Both the position numbers and the translations under genes were made by a program. Under the pieces are notes generated by a model. That model did not search any database and was not told where the DNA came from. It worked only from the letters and a program-made list of their open reading frames with translations. A stretch of 64,000 nt of DNA, from assembly GCA_022823505.1 (NCBI GenBank), contig JAJEIA010000077.1, positions 1-64,000 on the forward strand. The letters run 5' to 3'. Each line of letters opens with the position of its first letter. Within the stretch, counting starts at the first letter, position 1. Source of the DNA: Dehalococcoidia bacterium (lineage in GTDB: Bacteria; Chloroflexota; Dehalococcoidia; Lucifugimonadales; UBA3495). This document shows, one piece after another, positions 54,894 through 63,208 of this stretch.

Positions 54894-55280
54894 ATGGAAC
54901 GATGGCGACGGTGGTTCGCGCCTGATCGATTGCTGCGGTGGCACTTTTTGGCTTCACCATTCGGGATCGCCTTCACGACATGGTTGGTCACACGCTGGCG
55001 GACCGGAACCGCAGATTTTGATGCATTAGCGAACTTCGTCAGTATCAGCGCCGTAATTTACGGAGGATTAGCTGTAGCGATTGATCTACTAATAATGGGA
55101 GGAGCCAAGGTTGTGTTTTACGGGATAGCTACAATCATCAAGCTCCTGGATGAGAGGAAAGCTGACAAGAGGGCAGAAGCCGTCCGCCTCGTGAGCAACG
55201 ACAATGCACTCTTTGAGCAAGTCCTGGAGCGACGCCGTGCCAAGGAGCGCGATTCTGATGCCCATAACAACGGGCACTAG
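54894..55280 (+). CDS. Small two-TM hypothetical protein
   Basis: 128 residues. Two hydrophobic segments (about 16-34 and 46-80) are followed by a charged helix with LLDERKADKRAEAVRL and a hydrophilic tail. Not recognised. Probably leaderless. G+C is low for this region. Confidence 0.6.
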   Translation: MERWRRWFAPDRLLRWHFLASPFGIAFTTWLVTRWRTGTADFDALANFVSISAVIYGGLAVAIDLLIMGGAKVVFYGIATIIKLLDERKADKRAEAVRLVSNDNALFEQVLERRRAKERDSDAHNNGH

Positions 55281-55411
55281 CGCCCGTTGAACGCTGATTC
55301 CGATGCGGTCTACAGCACTTCAGGCCTGATACCAAGCATGGGGTTCAGCCGTCAGGTGAAGCAAATGCCGGTACGCGTGAGCAAGTACAACTAAAGGGGG
55401 ACCAACCGGAG

Positions 55412-56074
55412 ATGCCTGGTTACAAGGGGATTTTGTTCGACATGGACGGGGTGCTGGTGGACAGCGAGCCGCTGTTCCACAAGGCGGTGAACGTGATGGT
55501 GGAACGATGCGGCGCTGACCCGATAACGGAAGAGGAGAACAACCGCTACCTGCTGGGCACGACGGTGGAGGAGACCTGGGTTCGGGTCAAGGAACTGCGG
55601 GGGATACCGCAGACGCCGGCCGAACTGCTGGCCGGCTACAACGAGGTGGTGAAGGAAGTGCTGCGCTCGGACCTGGTGGCGCGGCCGGGCGTCCGGGAGC
55701 TGATCGCCGAAGCGCAACGGAGGGGCCTGCCCATCGCGGTGGCGTCGTCGTCGCTGCGGGAGTGGGTGAACCTGAAGCTCTCGGTCATCGGCCTGACCGA
55801 TGCCTTCCCGGTAAAACTGGGCGGCGACGACATCGAGAACGGCAAGCCGGCCCCGGACATCTACATCAAGGCCGCGCGGCTCCTGGGGCTCGAGGCGACG
55901 GAGTGCGTGGCGATTGAAGACTCGCCCATCGGCCTGGCGGCAGCCAGCGCGTCGGGAGCCTACACGGTGTGCACGCTAACCGATAGCACGCGACACCTGG
56001 ACCTCTCGGCGGCGGACGTGATCATCGAGAACCTGGAACACTTCGACTACGGGCTGCTGGCGGCTGGCAGCTAG
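55412..56074 (+). CDS. HAD-superfamily phosphatase (beta-phosphoglucomutase-like)
   Basis: 220 residues. LFDMDGVLVDSEP (motif I with both Asp), VASSS (motif II), GKPAPDIYIKAA (motif III Lys) and AIEDSPIG (motif IV acids) are complete, with a helical cap between. It is a sugar-phosphate phosphatase or mutase; substrate unknown. Its stop shares the palindromic CTAG with the stop of the convergent SCO1664-type gene. Confidence 0.92.
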   Translation: MPGYKGILFDMDGVLVDSEPLFHKAVNVMVERCGADPITEEENNRYLLGTTVEETWVRVKELRGIPQTPAELLAGYNEVVKEVLRSDLVARPGVRELIAEAQRRGLPIAVASSSLREWVNLKLSVIGLTDAFPVKLGGDDIENGKPAPDIYIKAARLLGLEATECVAIEDSPIGLAAASASGAYTVCTLTDSTRHLDLSAADVIIENLEHFDYGLLAAGS

Positions 56075-56802
56075 TCCCGTCTTCGGCGCCGGCGGTAGCC
56101 CGGAAGGCCAGGGTAGGTCCCTTCCTGCAGCACCCATTGCAACCGCTGCATCAGGGCCCGGGCCTCGGCGGCGTCCATCATGGACAGCAGCTCGGCAACG
56201 TCGCCCGTGGGCGCGATCATCTGTCCGCAGAGGCGGCGCAGGGGTTCCAGCAGGCGATCGGGAATGGGCTCGTCCGCAAAGTCCCAGATGGCGGTGCGGA
56301 TCTTGGTGTCCGCATGGAAGGTCAGGCCGTGGTCGATGCCCCACAGCTTGCCGTCGGGAGCGCGGATGACGTGCTCGGGCTTGCGGTCGGTGTTGTTGGC
56401 GACCAGGTCGAAGCAGCAGATGGTGCGCAGCTGATCGGCGTCGCAGTCGCTCAGTTCCTCGCGGGTGATGGTGTAGTAGTTTTCTCGGGGATTGTGATCG
56501 ACGTAAAGCTGAACGGACCCGATGCCGCCCGGGCCCTCGCGGATGATGGTGAGCGGGATGAAGTCCCAGCCCAGGATATGGCTGAGCAGGTAGGCAGCGT
56601 ACTCGCGCTTGTATAGGGTGCCGGAGGGGAAATCCCAAAGAGGCCACTCGCCCTGCCGGGGTTTGTAGATGGCCAGGGCGTAGCGATCCTGCAGCGAAAT
56701 CTCGGCCAGGTAAGTGTAGTTGGAACCCTGCCGCGTCAGGTCGCAGCTCAGGATCTCCCCGTGCCGGAGCAGGTCAAAGTCGGATGGCCCGTCGGTGACC
56801 AC
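56071..56802 (-). CDS. SCO1664-family (PI3/PI4-kinase-like) protein
   Basis: About 243 residues. LLRHGEILSCDLTRQGSNYTYLAEI, AIYKPRQGEWPLWDFPSGTLYKREYAAYLLS, and DLVANNTDRKPEHVI with WGIDHGLTFH are the kinase-like core of the TIGR03843 family, known mainly from actinobacteria. Function unknown; the core recalls PI3/4-kinase folds. The start is uncertain: GTG at 56802, TTG at 56841 or a codon further up, overlapping the DUF3090 gene. The pair is a known genomic partnership. Confidence 0.85.
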   Translation of the reverse strand: MVTDGPSDFDLLRHGEILSCDLTRQGSNYTYLAEISLQDRYALAIYKPRQGEWPLWDFPSGTLYKREYAAYLLSHILGWDFIPLTIIREGPGGIGSVQLYVDHNPRENYYTITREELSDCDADQLRTICCFDLVANNTDRKPEHVIRAPDGKLWGIDHGLTFHADTKIRTAIWDFADEPIPDRLLEPLRRLCGQMIAPTGDVAELLSMMDAAEARALMQRLQWVLQEGTYPGLPGYRRRRRRD

Positions 56803-56827
56803 GGGAACAGGGGGGCCGGCCGTTCGG

Positions 56828-57361
56828 CTAGCCGGTTTCAAATACGGCGTGGCCGTTGGCGCGGGCGCAGCGGTGGCCGTCGGGATCGATCGGCGCGCCA
56901 CACAGGAAGCACGGGGGCCGGCCGGCCGCACAGATCCGCAGGGCCTGGTCGGCCAGGGCTGAGGACTGGGCCATCGTCATCCAGAAGCTGACCGAAGTCT
57001 GGGCGCCGGCGTCGGGGTCATCCTCGTCGCCCTCAAAGGCGTGGATGACGAAGCAGTTGGCTTCCTTGTCGTATTCCAGTTGCATCTGGCGGGCGCGGAA
57101 GTCCTGCTCCAGCGGGTCTCCCATCCAGGGAGTTTCGCCGGGAGCGCTTTCCTGATCCACCACCGATTCGCCCAGTTGCTTCACCGCCTGCTGGAGATAC
57201 AGGGCGAGTTGGAAAAGCTGCTCCTTCTCGAGCCAGATAAAGGATTGAGCCCTTCCGGCCTCCGCAACCAAGCGGAAGGTGCGCTGGCCGGGGCGCCCGA
57301 AGGTCTCGGCGGACACCGATTGGGCCGCGCCCATTCGATAGCGGACTTCGCGTTCTGCCAT
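56828..57361 (-). CDS. DUF3090 family protein
   Basis: 177 residues. FGRPGQRTFRLVAEAGRAQSF and WLEKEQLFQLALYLQQ are DUF3090 (TIGR03847) signatures, and PPCFLCGAPIDPDGHRC at the C-terminus is a small zinc knuckle. Function unknown; it pairs with the SCO1664-type protein in many genomes. The ATG at 57361 (MAEREVRY) is the conserved start; the frame extends upstream into non-coding DNA. Confidence 0.9.
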   Translation of the reverse strand: MAEREVRYRMGAAQSVSAETFGRPGQRTFRLVAEAGRAQSFIWLEKEQLFQLALYLQQAVKQLGESVVDQESAPGETPWMGDPLEQDFRARQMQLEYDKEANCFVIHAFEGDEDDPDAGAQTSVSFWMTMAQSSALADQALRICAAGRPPCFLCGAPIDPDGHRCARANGHAVFETG

Positions 57362-58205
57362 GCGGCTATGATAGTCGCCGACTCTTAAGCTGGCAAGTGG
57401 CGATCCGATAACCATGCAGATCCCAGAATCGCGGGGTCGACCGGCAGTCGCCCGGTGAATGTCCCAGTCGGCTCGGTTCTGCCGAGGCGACGAGACAAGG
57501 TCCCTCCCGGAGGCGCAGCCAGGCGTTGAGCCGAGTTTCGCGCTACGAACCTGACACCCGGGCGCCCACCGCCGGGCGAAGCGCCGGCGCCCCGTCGCAG
57601 CCGCCATATGCAGCGGCAACCATCACCCCGTTCGATGCGCATTGCCGGTGAGTGCGGTCATCTCCACCGACATTTTTACATGGCGTCGCGGATGCCAGGC
57701 GGCGATTTGCACATGAACATCAATCGGGAGCAATCGGCATTTTGGCAACGGTGACACGATTTTGGCGCGCAAAAACCCCGCCTTTTTCCTGCACACACGT
57801 TGCTTTCGGCGTGCAAAACCCCGATTGCACAGACTTTACCGATACCGAAGCCTATTATCCCCGCGAAAGGCCACCACCGCGCGATCCGTGCCGCGCCGAG
57901 AGCATTTGTCGGCACATCGCACGTAACGCGCGTGCGCCATCAGGACATCATCGCTGGCATCGATCGTCGCGTACGACGGTTACGCCTTTCAAATGTCCGC
58001 GCTGCGCCGCCGTTTCGTATCACGCACATTGACGCCGGGGCAAAATCGACGTCTTGATTGGGAAACACCACTGAAAACCGCACGGTGTTACCGGTTAATC
58101 GGTTGCCCGCTTCCAGGCCACGGACACAAAGGACGGCAACCATCGACGGGGACGAAATCAGGGCACAAATGCGCGTCAACCTCGATCCAGGAGGAACCCG
58201 AATAA
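57362..58205. other. 844-bp stretch without a supported gene
   Basis: Reading frames here are short and lack SDs. Seen: GCGCAAAAACCCC and GTGCAAAACCCC near 57760-57830, and the stem GGTTGCC/GGCAACC around 58100-58142. The second lies in the leader of the small gene at 58206. A structured RNA is possible but no known class was recognised. Confidence 0.4.
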
Positions 58206-58415
58206 ATGCACTTAGGCCACAAAACTACGGCGACCGTCACCCGGCGACTGGCGTTCCTGCTCAAGCACTCGCTGCGGTTGGCGTTGATGGGTATGCTGTT
58301 CGCGCTAACCTGCTGGGAGGTGAATCCGGGGCAAATGCCCATGCCGGAAAGGGATTCCGAGCCTTCCGCAGTATCGGTCTTCGGTGCAGCGCCGCAAACG
58401 GGCCAGGGGGAGTAG
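58206..58415 (+). CDS. Small membrane-anchored peptide
   Basis: 69 residues. AGGAGG stands 8 nt before the ATG, a strong SD in a gene-poor region. A basic start (RRLAFLLKHSLRLA) is followed by one hydrophobic segment ending LFALTC, then a Pro/Ser/Glu-rich tail. It could be a signal anchor or a poor lipoprotein signal. Not recognised. Confidence 0.5.
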   Translation: MHLGHKTTATVTRRLAFLLKHSLRLALMGMLFALTCWEVNPGQMPMPERDSEPSAVSVFGAAPQTGQGE

Positions 58416-58704
58416 GCGGGTATATTGCGGCGGCGGCGCGGTCAGACTCCGGGTCATGATGTTTCGGATGGTTGCCGAGGGGGAGAGCACAACGACGCCG
58501 GATCCGCAGTTTGGATTGCAAGCGGCGATGAATGCATCGGCGCGTTGCCCGGGGGTTAGGACCCGCGGGTCGATATGGGCAGCAGAAAGCCGGTCTCAAC
58601 TGGGACCGGCTTCCGAATTGTCCTGTGGGGGGTGGGAGTGCGCCGTCCAACGATGCCGGTAGGCGTCCCGGCGGACGGGGTTGTCCGGCGGGCCGGCGCG
58701 GGGC
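58416..58704. other. Gene-free region with a strong hairpin
   Basis: 289 bp between the small peptide gene and the gcvH end. It contains only the terminator-like hairpin at 58587-58612. Confidence 0.5.
58587..58612. terminator. Bidirectional terminator-like hairpin
   Basis: AAGCCGGTC and GACCGGCTT (9 bp) enclose an 8-nt loop, between convergent genes. Flanking A and T bases suit both strands weakly. Confidence 0.65.
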
Positions 58705-59094
58705 CTATAGGCCTCCCAGGTACTCGTTGTAACTGCCGGCGTCCAGCAGGGCGTCGAGTTCAGCCGGATCGCTCATGCGGACCCGCAGCATCCAGCCGTC
58801 TCCGAAGGGGTCGGCGTTCACCAGTTCGGGTTCCTGGGCCAGCCGGCCGTTGATTTCGGTGACCTCGCCGCTGACGGGCGAATAGAGGTCGGACACGGCC
58901 TTAACGGATTCGATCTCCCCCATCTTGTCCATGTGCCCGACGGGGGCGCCGGTCTCGGGCAGTTCCACGTACACGACGTCGCCCAACTGGTCCTGAGCGT
59001 AGTGGGTGATGCCCACCAGGACAGTTCCGGCGGCGGCGTCCTCAACCAGGGCCCACTCGTGCTCCCTGGAGTATTTGCGGTCTTCGGGGTTCAC
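58705..59094 (-). CDS. gcvH: Glycine cleavage system H protein
   Basis: 129 residues from a GTG, set by the conserved N-terminus (PEDRKYSREHEW) and GGAGG upstream. The lipoyl Lys is K65 in IESVKAVSD. GcvH carries the aminomethyl group between the P and T proteins. It lies downstream of gcvT, with a family-3 repeat between them; gcvP is not in the window. Confidence 0.96.
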   Translation of the reverse strand: MNPEDRKYSREHEWALVEDAAAGTVLVGITHYAQDQLGDVVYVELPETGAPVGHMDKMGEIESVKAVSDLYSPVSGEVTEINGRLAQEPELVNADPFGDGWMLRVRMSDPAELDALLDAGSYNEYLGGL

Positions 59095-59164
59095 TTTGTC
59101 TGGTACCTCCAAAGGTAAGGTGGTCAACGATTCTGGCGACCGAAGGCGCCACGGATGGCAAGTC

Positions 59165-59273
59165 ACACCGTCACTCCTGCGAAAGCAGGAGTCCAGGGCG
59201 GGTATGGTGAAATGGTCAGAAAGGTCATTAACGATTTCGGACGCTGGATTCCCGCTTTCGCGGGAATGACGGC
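59165..59273. repeat. Family-3 repeat, second copy (opposite orientation)
   Basis: CCGTCACTCCTGCGAAAGC at the left and GCTTTCGCGGGAATGACGG at the right, with GTCATTAACGATTTCG inside. It matches the copy at 43069-43178 when reversed. Confidence 0.8.
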
Positions 59274-59290
59274 ATTTTTGTCAACGGGCT

Positions 59291-60448
59291 CTAGGCCGGT
59301 CGCTGGTAGAAGGGAATTTCCGCGGTTGTGGCCTCGGCCCGGCGTCCGCGAATGTCGACGGTGAGGACGGTGTCGGGCTCGGCGTGAGCGGCGTCGACAA
59401 AGGCCATGGCGATGCTCCGCTGCAGGGTGGGCGAATAGCTGCCGCTGGCGACCGCGCCGACGACCTCGCCATTAGCCAGTACCTCATACCCGGCGCGGGG
59501 AGCGCTGCGTCCCGGCAGGGTCAGCCCAACCAGGCGGCGTTCGGTCCCGTAGACCCGTTGGTGGTCCAGCACGTCGGCGCCGTTGTAGCCTCCGTCGCGC
59601 CGCACGAACCGGCCCAGGCCGGCCTCAATGGGCGTGATGGTGTCGGACAGTTCGTGGCCGTGCAGCGGGAGGCCAGCCTCCAGCCGGAGCACGTCCCGGG
59701 CTCCCAGGCCGCAGGGGACCGCGCCGGCATCGGTCAGCCTGTTCCAGATGGGGACGACGTCAGCGGACCCGACGGCGAGTTCAAACCCATCCTCCCCGGT
59801 GTAGCCGGTGCGTCCAATGAAAACGCGGCGACCGTCGATGTGGCCACGGCCCCACGTGAAAGGTCGCAACAGAGACGGCGCAGGGCTGCGGCCGGGGTTG
59901 CTCGCCTGACGAGCGCCGGGAGTGAAGTCCTCGCACAGCTGATCGACAATGTCCACCGCCCTCGGTCCCTGCACGGCGATGAGTCCGGTGAGCATGGTGC
60001 GATCGGTGATGTGCACGCCGCGACCATCGAAATGCATCGCGAGCTGGCGGTCGAACCAGCGGGCCACGACGGGACGGTTGCCGGCGTTGGGGATGAGCAG
60101 GAATTCGTCGTCGGAGAGGCGGTAGAAGATTGTGTCGTCGATGACGCCGCCCTGCTCGTTGCAGATGAAGCAGTAGCGGGCGCGACCGACGCGCAGGCCG
60201 GACGCAGAGCCGGTGAGCAGAATGTCCAGCAGGGCGGCCGCGTTGGGCCCGCCGATATGCAGCCGGCCCATGTGCGAGACGTCAAACAGGCCGGCGGCGT
60301 TGCGAACGGCCGCGACCTCGGCGATGACCCCCTCGTACTGCACCGGCATGTCCCATCCGCCGAAGGGCACCATGCGGGCGCCGAGAGCTACATGGGTATC
60401 GTACAGGGCGGTGCGGAGATTCTCAGCAGCAGTGGTATCAGCAGCCAT
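59291..60448 (-). CDS. gcvT: Glycine cleavage system T protein (aminomethyltransferase)
   Basis: 385 residues. HVALGARMVPFGGWDMPVQYEG, FDVSHMGRLHIGGPNA, TGYTGEDGFEL and LRLEAGLPLHGHEL are GcvT signatures. It transfers the methylene unit from H-protein-bound aminomethyl to tetrahydrofolate and releases ammonia. Conserved folate-binding Asp is present near residue 105 in the IDDTIFYR segment. First gene of the gcvT-gcvH order. Confidence 0.96.
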   Translation of the reverse strand: MAADTTAAENLRTALYDTHVALGARMVPFGGWDMPVQYEGVIAEVAAVRNAAGLFDVSHMGRLHIGGPNAAALLDILLTGSASGLRVGRARYCFICNEQGGVIDDTIFYRLSDDEFLLIPNAGNRPVVARWFDRQLAMHFDGRGVHITDRTMLTGLIAVQGPRAVDIVDQLCEDFTPGARQASNPGRSPAPSLLRPFTWGRGHIDGRRVFIGRTGYTGEDGFELAVGSADVVPIWNRLTDAGAVPCGLGARDVLRLEAGLPLHGHELSDTITPIEAGLGRFVRRDGGYNGADVLDHQRVYGTERRLVGLTLPGRSAPRAGYEVLANGEVVGAVASGSYSPTLQRSIAMAFVDAAHAEPDTVLTVDIRGRRAEATTAEIPFYQRPA

Positions 60449-60706
60449 GGGTTATTCGAGCGGCGGTGTGACGTTGGAAAGCACTCGGAATCATCATACC
60501 GCCAAGACCGTTGGGGCGCAATGCGAGAACGGGCCGGCAATCACCCGGTTTCACAGTGTCCGGCCGCGAGAAGTGCCCCGGTGATTCCACCCGGATGCGT
60601 GAGGTCGATTGAAGGCCGAAAGCGCCACGGGTATGCCGTTGACGGGACCGCCAAACTGCGCCGACAATTGCCGACGCAAATCGAACTGCCATCAAGGAGC
60701 AGAAGG

Positions 60707-61399
60707 ATGAATCAAAAGCCGGATCCGGCGGAGCACGAGGACGCAGAGCGCACGATCTCCACTGCGGAGGAACTGGCTGCCTACCTGGGCGAAAACCGGC
60801 AACTCGCCGCCGCGCTGGTCAGCGAGCTGGCGGACGAGATCGAGACCGAAGGTTACGATCCGATCAACGACATACTGGAGAAAGGATATGAAGATTCGTT
60901 CTACACGGACGACCTGATGGGGTTCAACGAAGAATTCGAGACCGTCGTGATAACCCCGATGATCGAGATCGGGACCGATTGGGACCAGCCCTTTGACAAT
61001 CACGACTTCGGCGCCAGCGTAGAGGGCGTGCTGGAAGGCGCGGGGGTCGATGATGAGCTGGCCGCCGAATTCCGGCGCTGCCTGATGCGGGAGTGCCTGA
61101 ACCTGGTGGAAACAAGGGGACGGGCCAGGCCGGATTCCGGCTTTGTGGACATCTTTGGCCTGAAGGTCTTCGAGGCCTACAAACCGCTCCAGTCGGCGTT
61201 GCAGGAGGAATTGCAGTTGTTGCGACAGGAGGAGGACGAGGATGACTGGGGCTACGGCACAACCGGCGAGTTGATGCGGGACGCTTTGGCCAGCGCAATC
61301 GAAAGAGCCGCGCCTCTCATCGCCGAGTGGATGGCGGAAACCATCGAGGCAGAGGGGGAGGAGCTGGCGTACAACGCCCTGCGGAGAATGACTTCGTAG
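60707..61399 (+). CDS. Acidic hypothetical protein
   Basis: 230 residues, strongly acidic, helical, no signal. It begins MNQKPDPAEHEDAE; the AAYLGENRQLAAALVSELADEIE and EEEL/EEDEDDW stretches are rich in Glu and Asp. Not recognised. AAGGAG before the ATG fixes the start; the frame is open far upstream only as a shadow of gcvT. Confidence 0.65.
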   Translation: MNQKPDPAEHEDAERTISTAEELAAYLGENRQLAAALVSELADEIETEGYDPINDILEKGYEDSFYTDDLMGFNEEFETVVITPMIEIGTDWDQPFDNHDFGASVEGVLEGAGVDDELAAEFRRCLMRECLNLVETRGRARPDSGFVDIFGLKVFEAYKPLQSALQEELQLLRQEEDEDDWGYGTTGELMRDALASAIERAAPLIAEWMAETIEAEGEELAYNALRRMTS

Positions 61400-61720
61400 C
61401 CAGGCCCCTGACGTCGCGTACCATTCTGGCTGGCTGCCGCAGCATCGAGCGCCGGGGCCGCGTCCCGGCGTGCGCAAAGTCCATCCCTGCGGCAACTGGC
61501 AGACCCGTCGGCAACCGTCAGAAGCAGGATTTGCCGGATTTCGAGATTTTCAGGATGTTCATGGATGCCGAAAATCTCCTAATCCTGGCGATCCTGCTTC
61601 TGACAATGACTTTGCACAAGCCCTGTCCCGATTTGCGGGCGGCCTGGATTTAGGGGATGATTGGCGCATGGCTGACACGAAGCTCGGATCGTACGCGAGC
61701 AACGCACGGGAGGCAGAGAA
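61400..61720. other. Intergenic region with a repeat
   Basis: 321 bp holding the family-2 element (61517-61604) and a leader with GGAGGCAGAG before the next ATG. No gene seen. Confidence 0.5.
61517..61604. repeat. Family-2 palindromic repeat, short copy
   Basis: Left end GTCAGAAGCAGGATT, right end ATCCTGCTTCTGAC; about 88 bp, the tightest copy of the family. Confidence 0.8.
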
Positions 61721-62656
61721 ATGAGCGACCTGGTATTGCGGACCGCCGTGGGCAATTATGGACACACCACCCCGCTGAAGGACGGCACGATCACCTCGTC
61801 GGCGTTCAGCATGGAGCACATCGAGGTGTCGCCGGTGACCAGCATCTTCCGCCGGATGGTGCGGGAGCTGGAGTTCGACGTGGCAGAGATGGCGCTATCC
61901 ACCTACCTGTGCGCCCGGGCGCACGGCAAGCAGTTCACGGGGGTGCCCGTTTTCCTGACCCGGGCCTTCTACCACGGTGGCATCGTGGTGAACCGGAAGA
62001 GCGGCATCGAATCGCCCAAAGACCTGGAGGGCAAGCGGTTCGGCGTGCGCAGCTACACGCTGACGCCCGGGGTCTGGACGCGGGGATTGCTGCAGACGGA
62101 GTACGGCGTGGATCTGGACGCGGTGACGTGGGTGCTGTCCGGCGACGAGCACGTGGCGGAGTACGCGGCGCCGGCCAACGTGGTGTCGTCGCCCAACAGC
62201 AACCTGGGCGAGATGCTGCTGTCGGGCGAGATCGACGCGGCCATCGGCGCCGGGCCGGTGGACTCGCCGGACGTGCGGCCGCTGTTCCAGGAGCCGGACG
62301 CCGCCGACGCGGCCTGGCACCGGAAGACGGGGGTGTATCCCATCAGCCACATGCTGGTGGTGAAGAACGCCGCGCTGGACTCCAACCCCGACCTGGCGGC
62401 GGAACTTTTCGAGACGTTCAACACGGCCAAGGCGCTGTACATGGGCAAGCTGCGCTCGGGTGACGCCGCCGCGCCGGAGGACCGGCCGTACCACCGGATG
62501 GTTGACGTAGTGGGCGACGACCCGATCCCCTACGGTGTGGAGAGCTCGCGGAAAACCCTGGAGACATTCGTGGGCTTCAACGTGGAGCAGAAGGTGATAC
62601 CGGAAGCGGTCGACGTGGATGAGCTGTTCCCGGAGGCAACGCTGGGGCTGGGATGA
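61721..62656 (+). CDS. 4,5-dihydroxyphthalate decarboxylase-like binding protein
   Basis: 311 residues with a periplasmic-binding-protein fold. FDVAEMALSTYLCARAHGKQF, VPVFLTRAFYHGGIVVN and GKRFGVRSYTLTPGVWTRG are typical of the family. It has no signal peptide, as in the decarboxylase. The reaction is not fixed by sequence; aromatic acid decarboxylation is only the family name. No aromatic-degradation genes are adjacent. Confidence 0.85.
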   Translation: MSDLVLRTAVGNYGHTTPLKDGTITSSAFSMEHIEVSPVTSIFRRMVRELEFDVAEMALSTYLCARAHGKQFTGVPVFLTRAFYHGGIVVNRKSGIESPKDLEGKRFGVRSYTLTPGVWTRGLLQTEYGVDLDAVTWVLSGDEHVAEYAAPANVVSSPNSNLGEMLLSGEIDAAIGAGPVDSPDVRPLFQEPDAADAAWHRKTGVYPISHMLVVKNAALDSNPDLAAELFETFNTAKALYMGKLRSGDAAAPEDRPYHRMVDVVGDDPIPYGVESSRKTLETFVGFNVEQKVIPEAVDVDELFPEATLGLG

Positions 62657-62670
62657 TTCCCAAAACGTAA

Positions 62671-62745
62671 GTCCATGTGAGCGTGGACGCGCTGGGCAAC
62701 CCTTTGCGGTTCATTCTGACCGGAGGACAAGAGCATGACATTACC
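62671..62745 (+). mobile_element. IS5-family transposase fragment
   Basis: The frame reads VHVSVDALGNPLRF, ILTGGQEHDITQA, the DALGNP...TGGQ.HD segment of IS5-type transposases. Only about 25 residues remain, with no ends or start. It lies immediately before the damaged higA. Confidence 0.75.
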
Positions 62746-62806
62746 CAGGCACATGAAGAGTAATGGCTTCTAAATGGATCGCCTGACATCCTGAACTGGT
62801 GCGATC

Positions 62807-63064
62807 TTGAAAGATGAGCTGGAGGAGAGAGGCGTATCGCCGGCGAGTTTCGCCAGGCAGATTGACGTCCCGGCCAATCGCATCAGCCAGATCCTGGCCG
62901 GCAAACGCGCGGTGACGGGCGACAGCGCCCTGAGGTTTGGCCACTGGTCCGGCATGGATCCCCAGTTCTGGCTGAACCTGCAGGCGCAGTACGAGCTGGC
63001 GGTCGCGGAACGGCTGGTGGGAACAAAGATACGTGCGCTGCCCACCGTGGCCGGCGCCGAGTAG
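62807..63064 (+). pseudogene. HigA-like antitoxin with damaged N-terminus
   Basis: 85 residues from a TTG: LKDELEERGVSPASFARQIDVPANRISQIL is the helix-turn-helix and WSGMDPQFWLNLQAQYELAVA the C-terminal half of HigA. In frame upstream are GAI and an ATG at 62774 (MDRLTS), but a TGA at 62792-62794 interrupts, so a normal-length start is lost. No higB is seen. It may still be translated from the TTG. The gene follows an IS5 remnant. Confidence 0.65.
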
Positions 63065-63208
63065 AGTGCGAACGGGGTCTCGCGCCGGTGTCCAAGATGT
63101 GCCCAGGCTCGCGACGGCGCTCAGGTAATCCCGTATGGGAATAGGAACAGCGGCTGTCATCGCCGTAGGACCAGTGCCGACAAAGCCCTACGGATCGGGG
63201 AATCTGCC

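Noticed and set aside
59384-60706. Upstream extension of the acidic protein through gcvT
   Set aside because: The extension is antisense to gcvT, and the ATG at 60707 has its own SD.
60449-60706. Possible glycine riboswitch near gcvT
   Set aside because: No typical conserved core of a glycine riboswitch was found upstream of gcvT.
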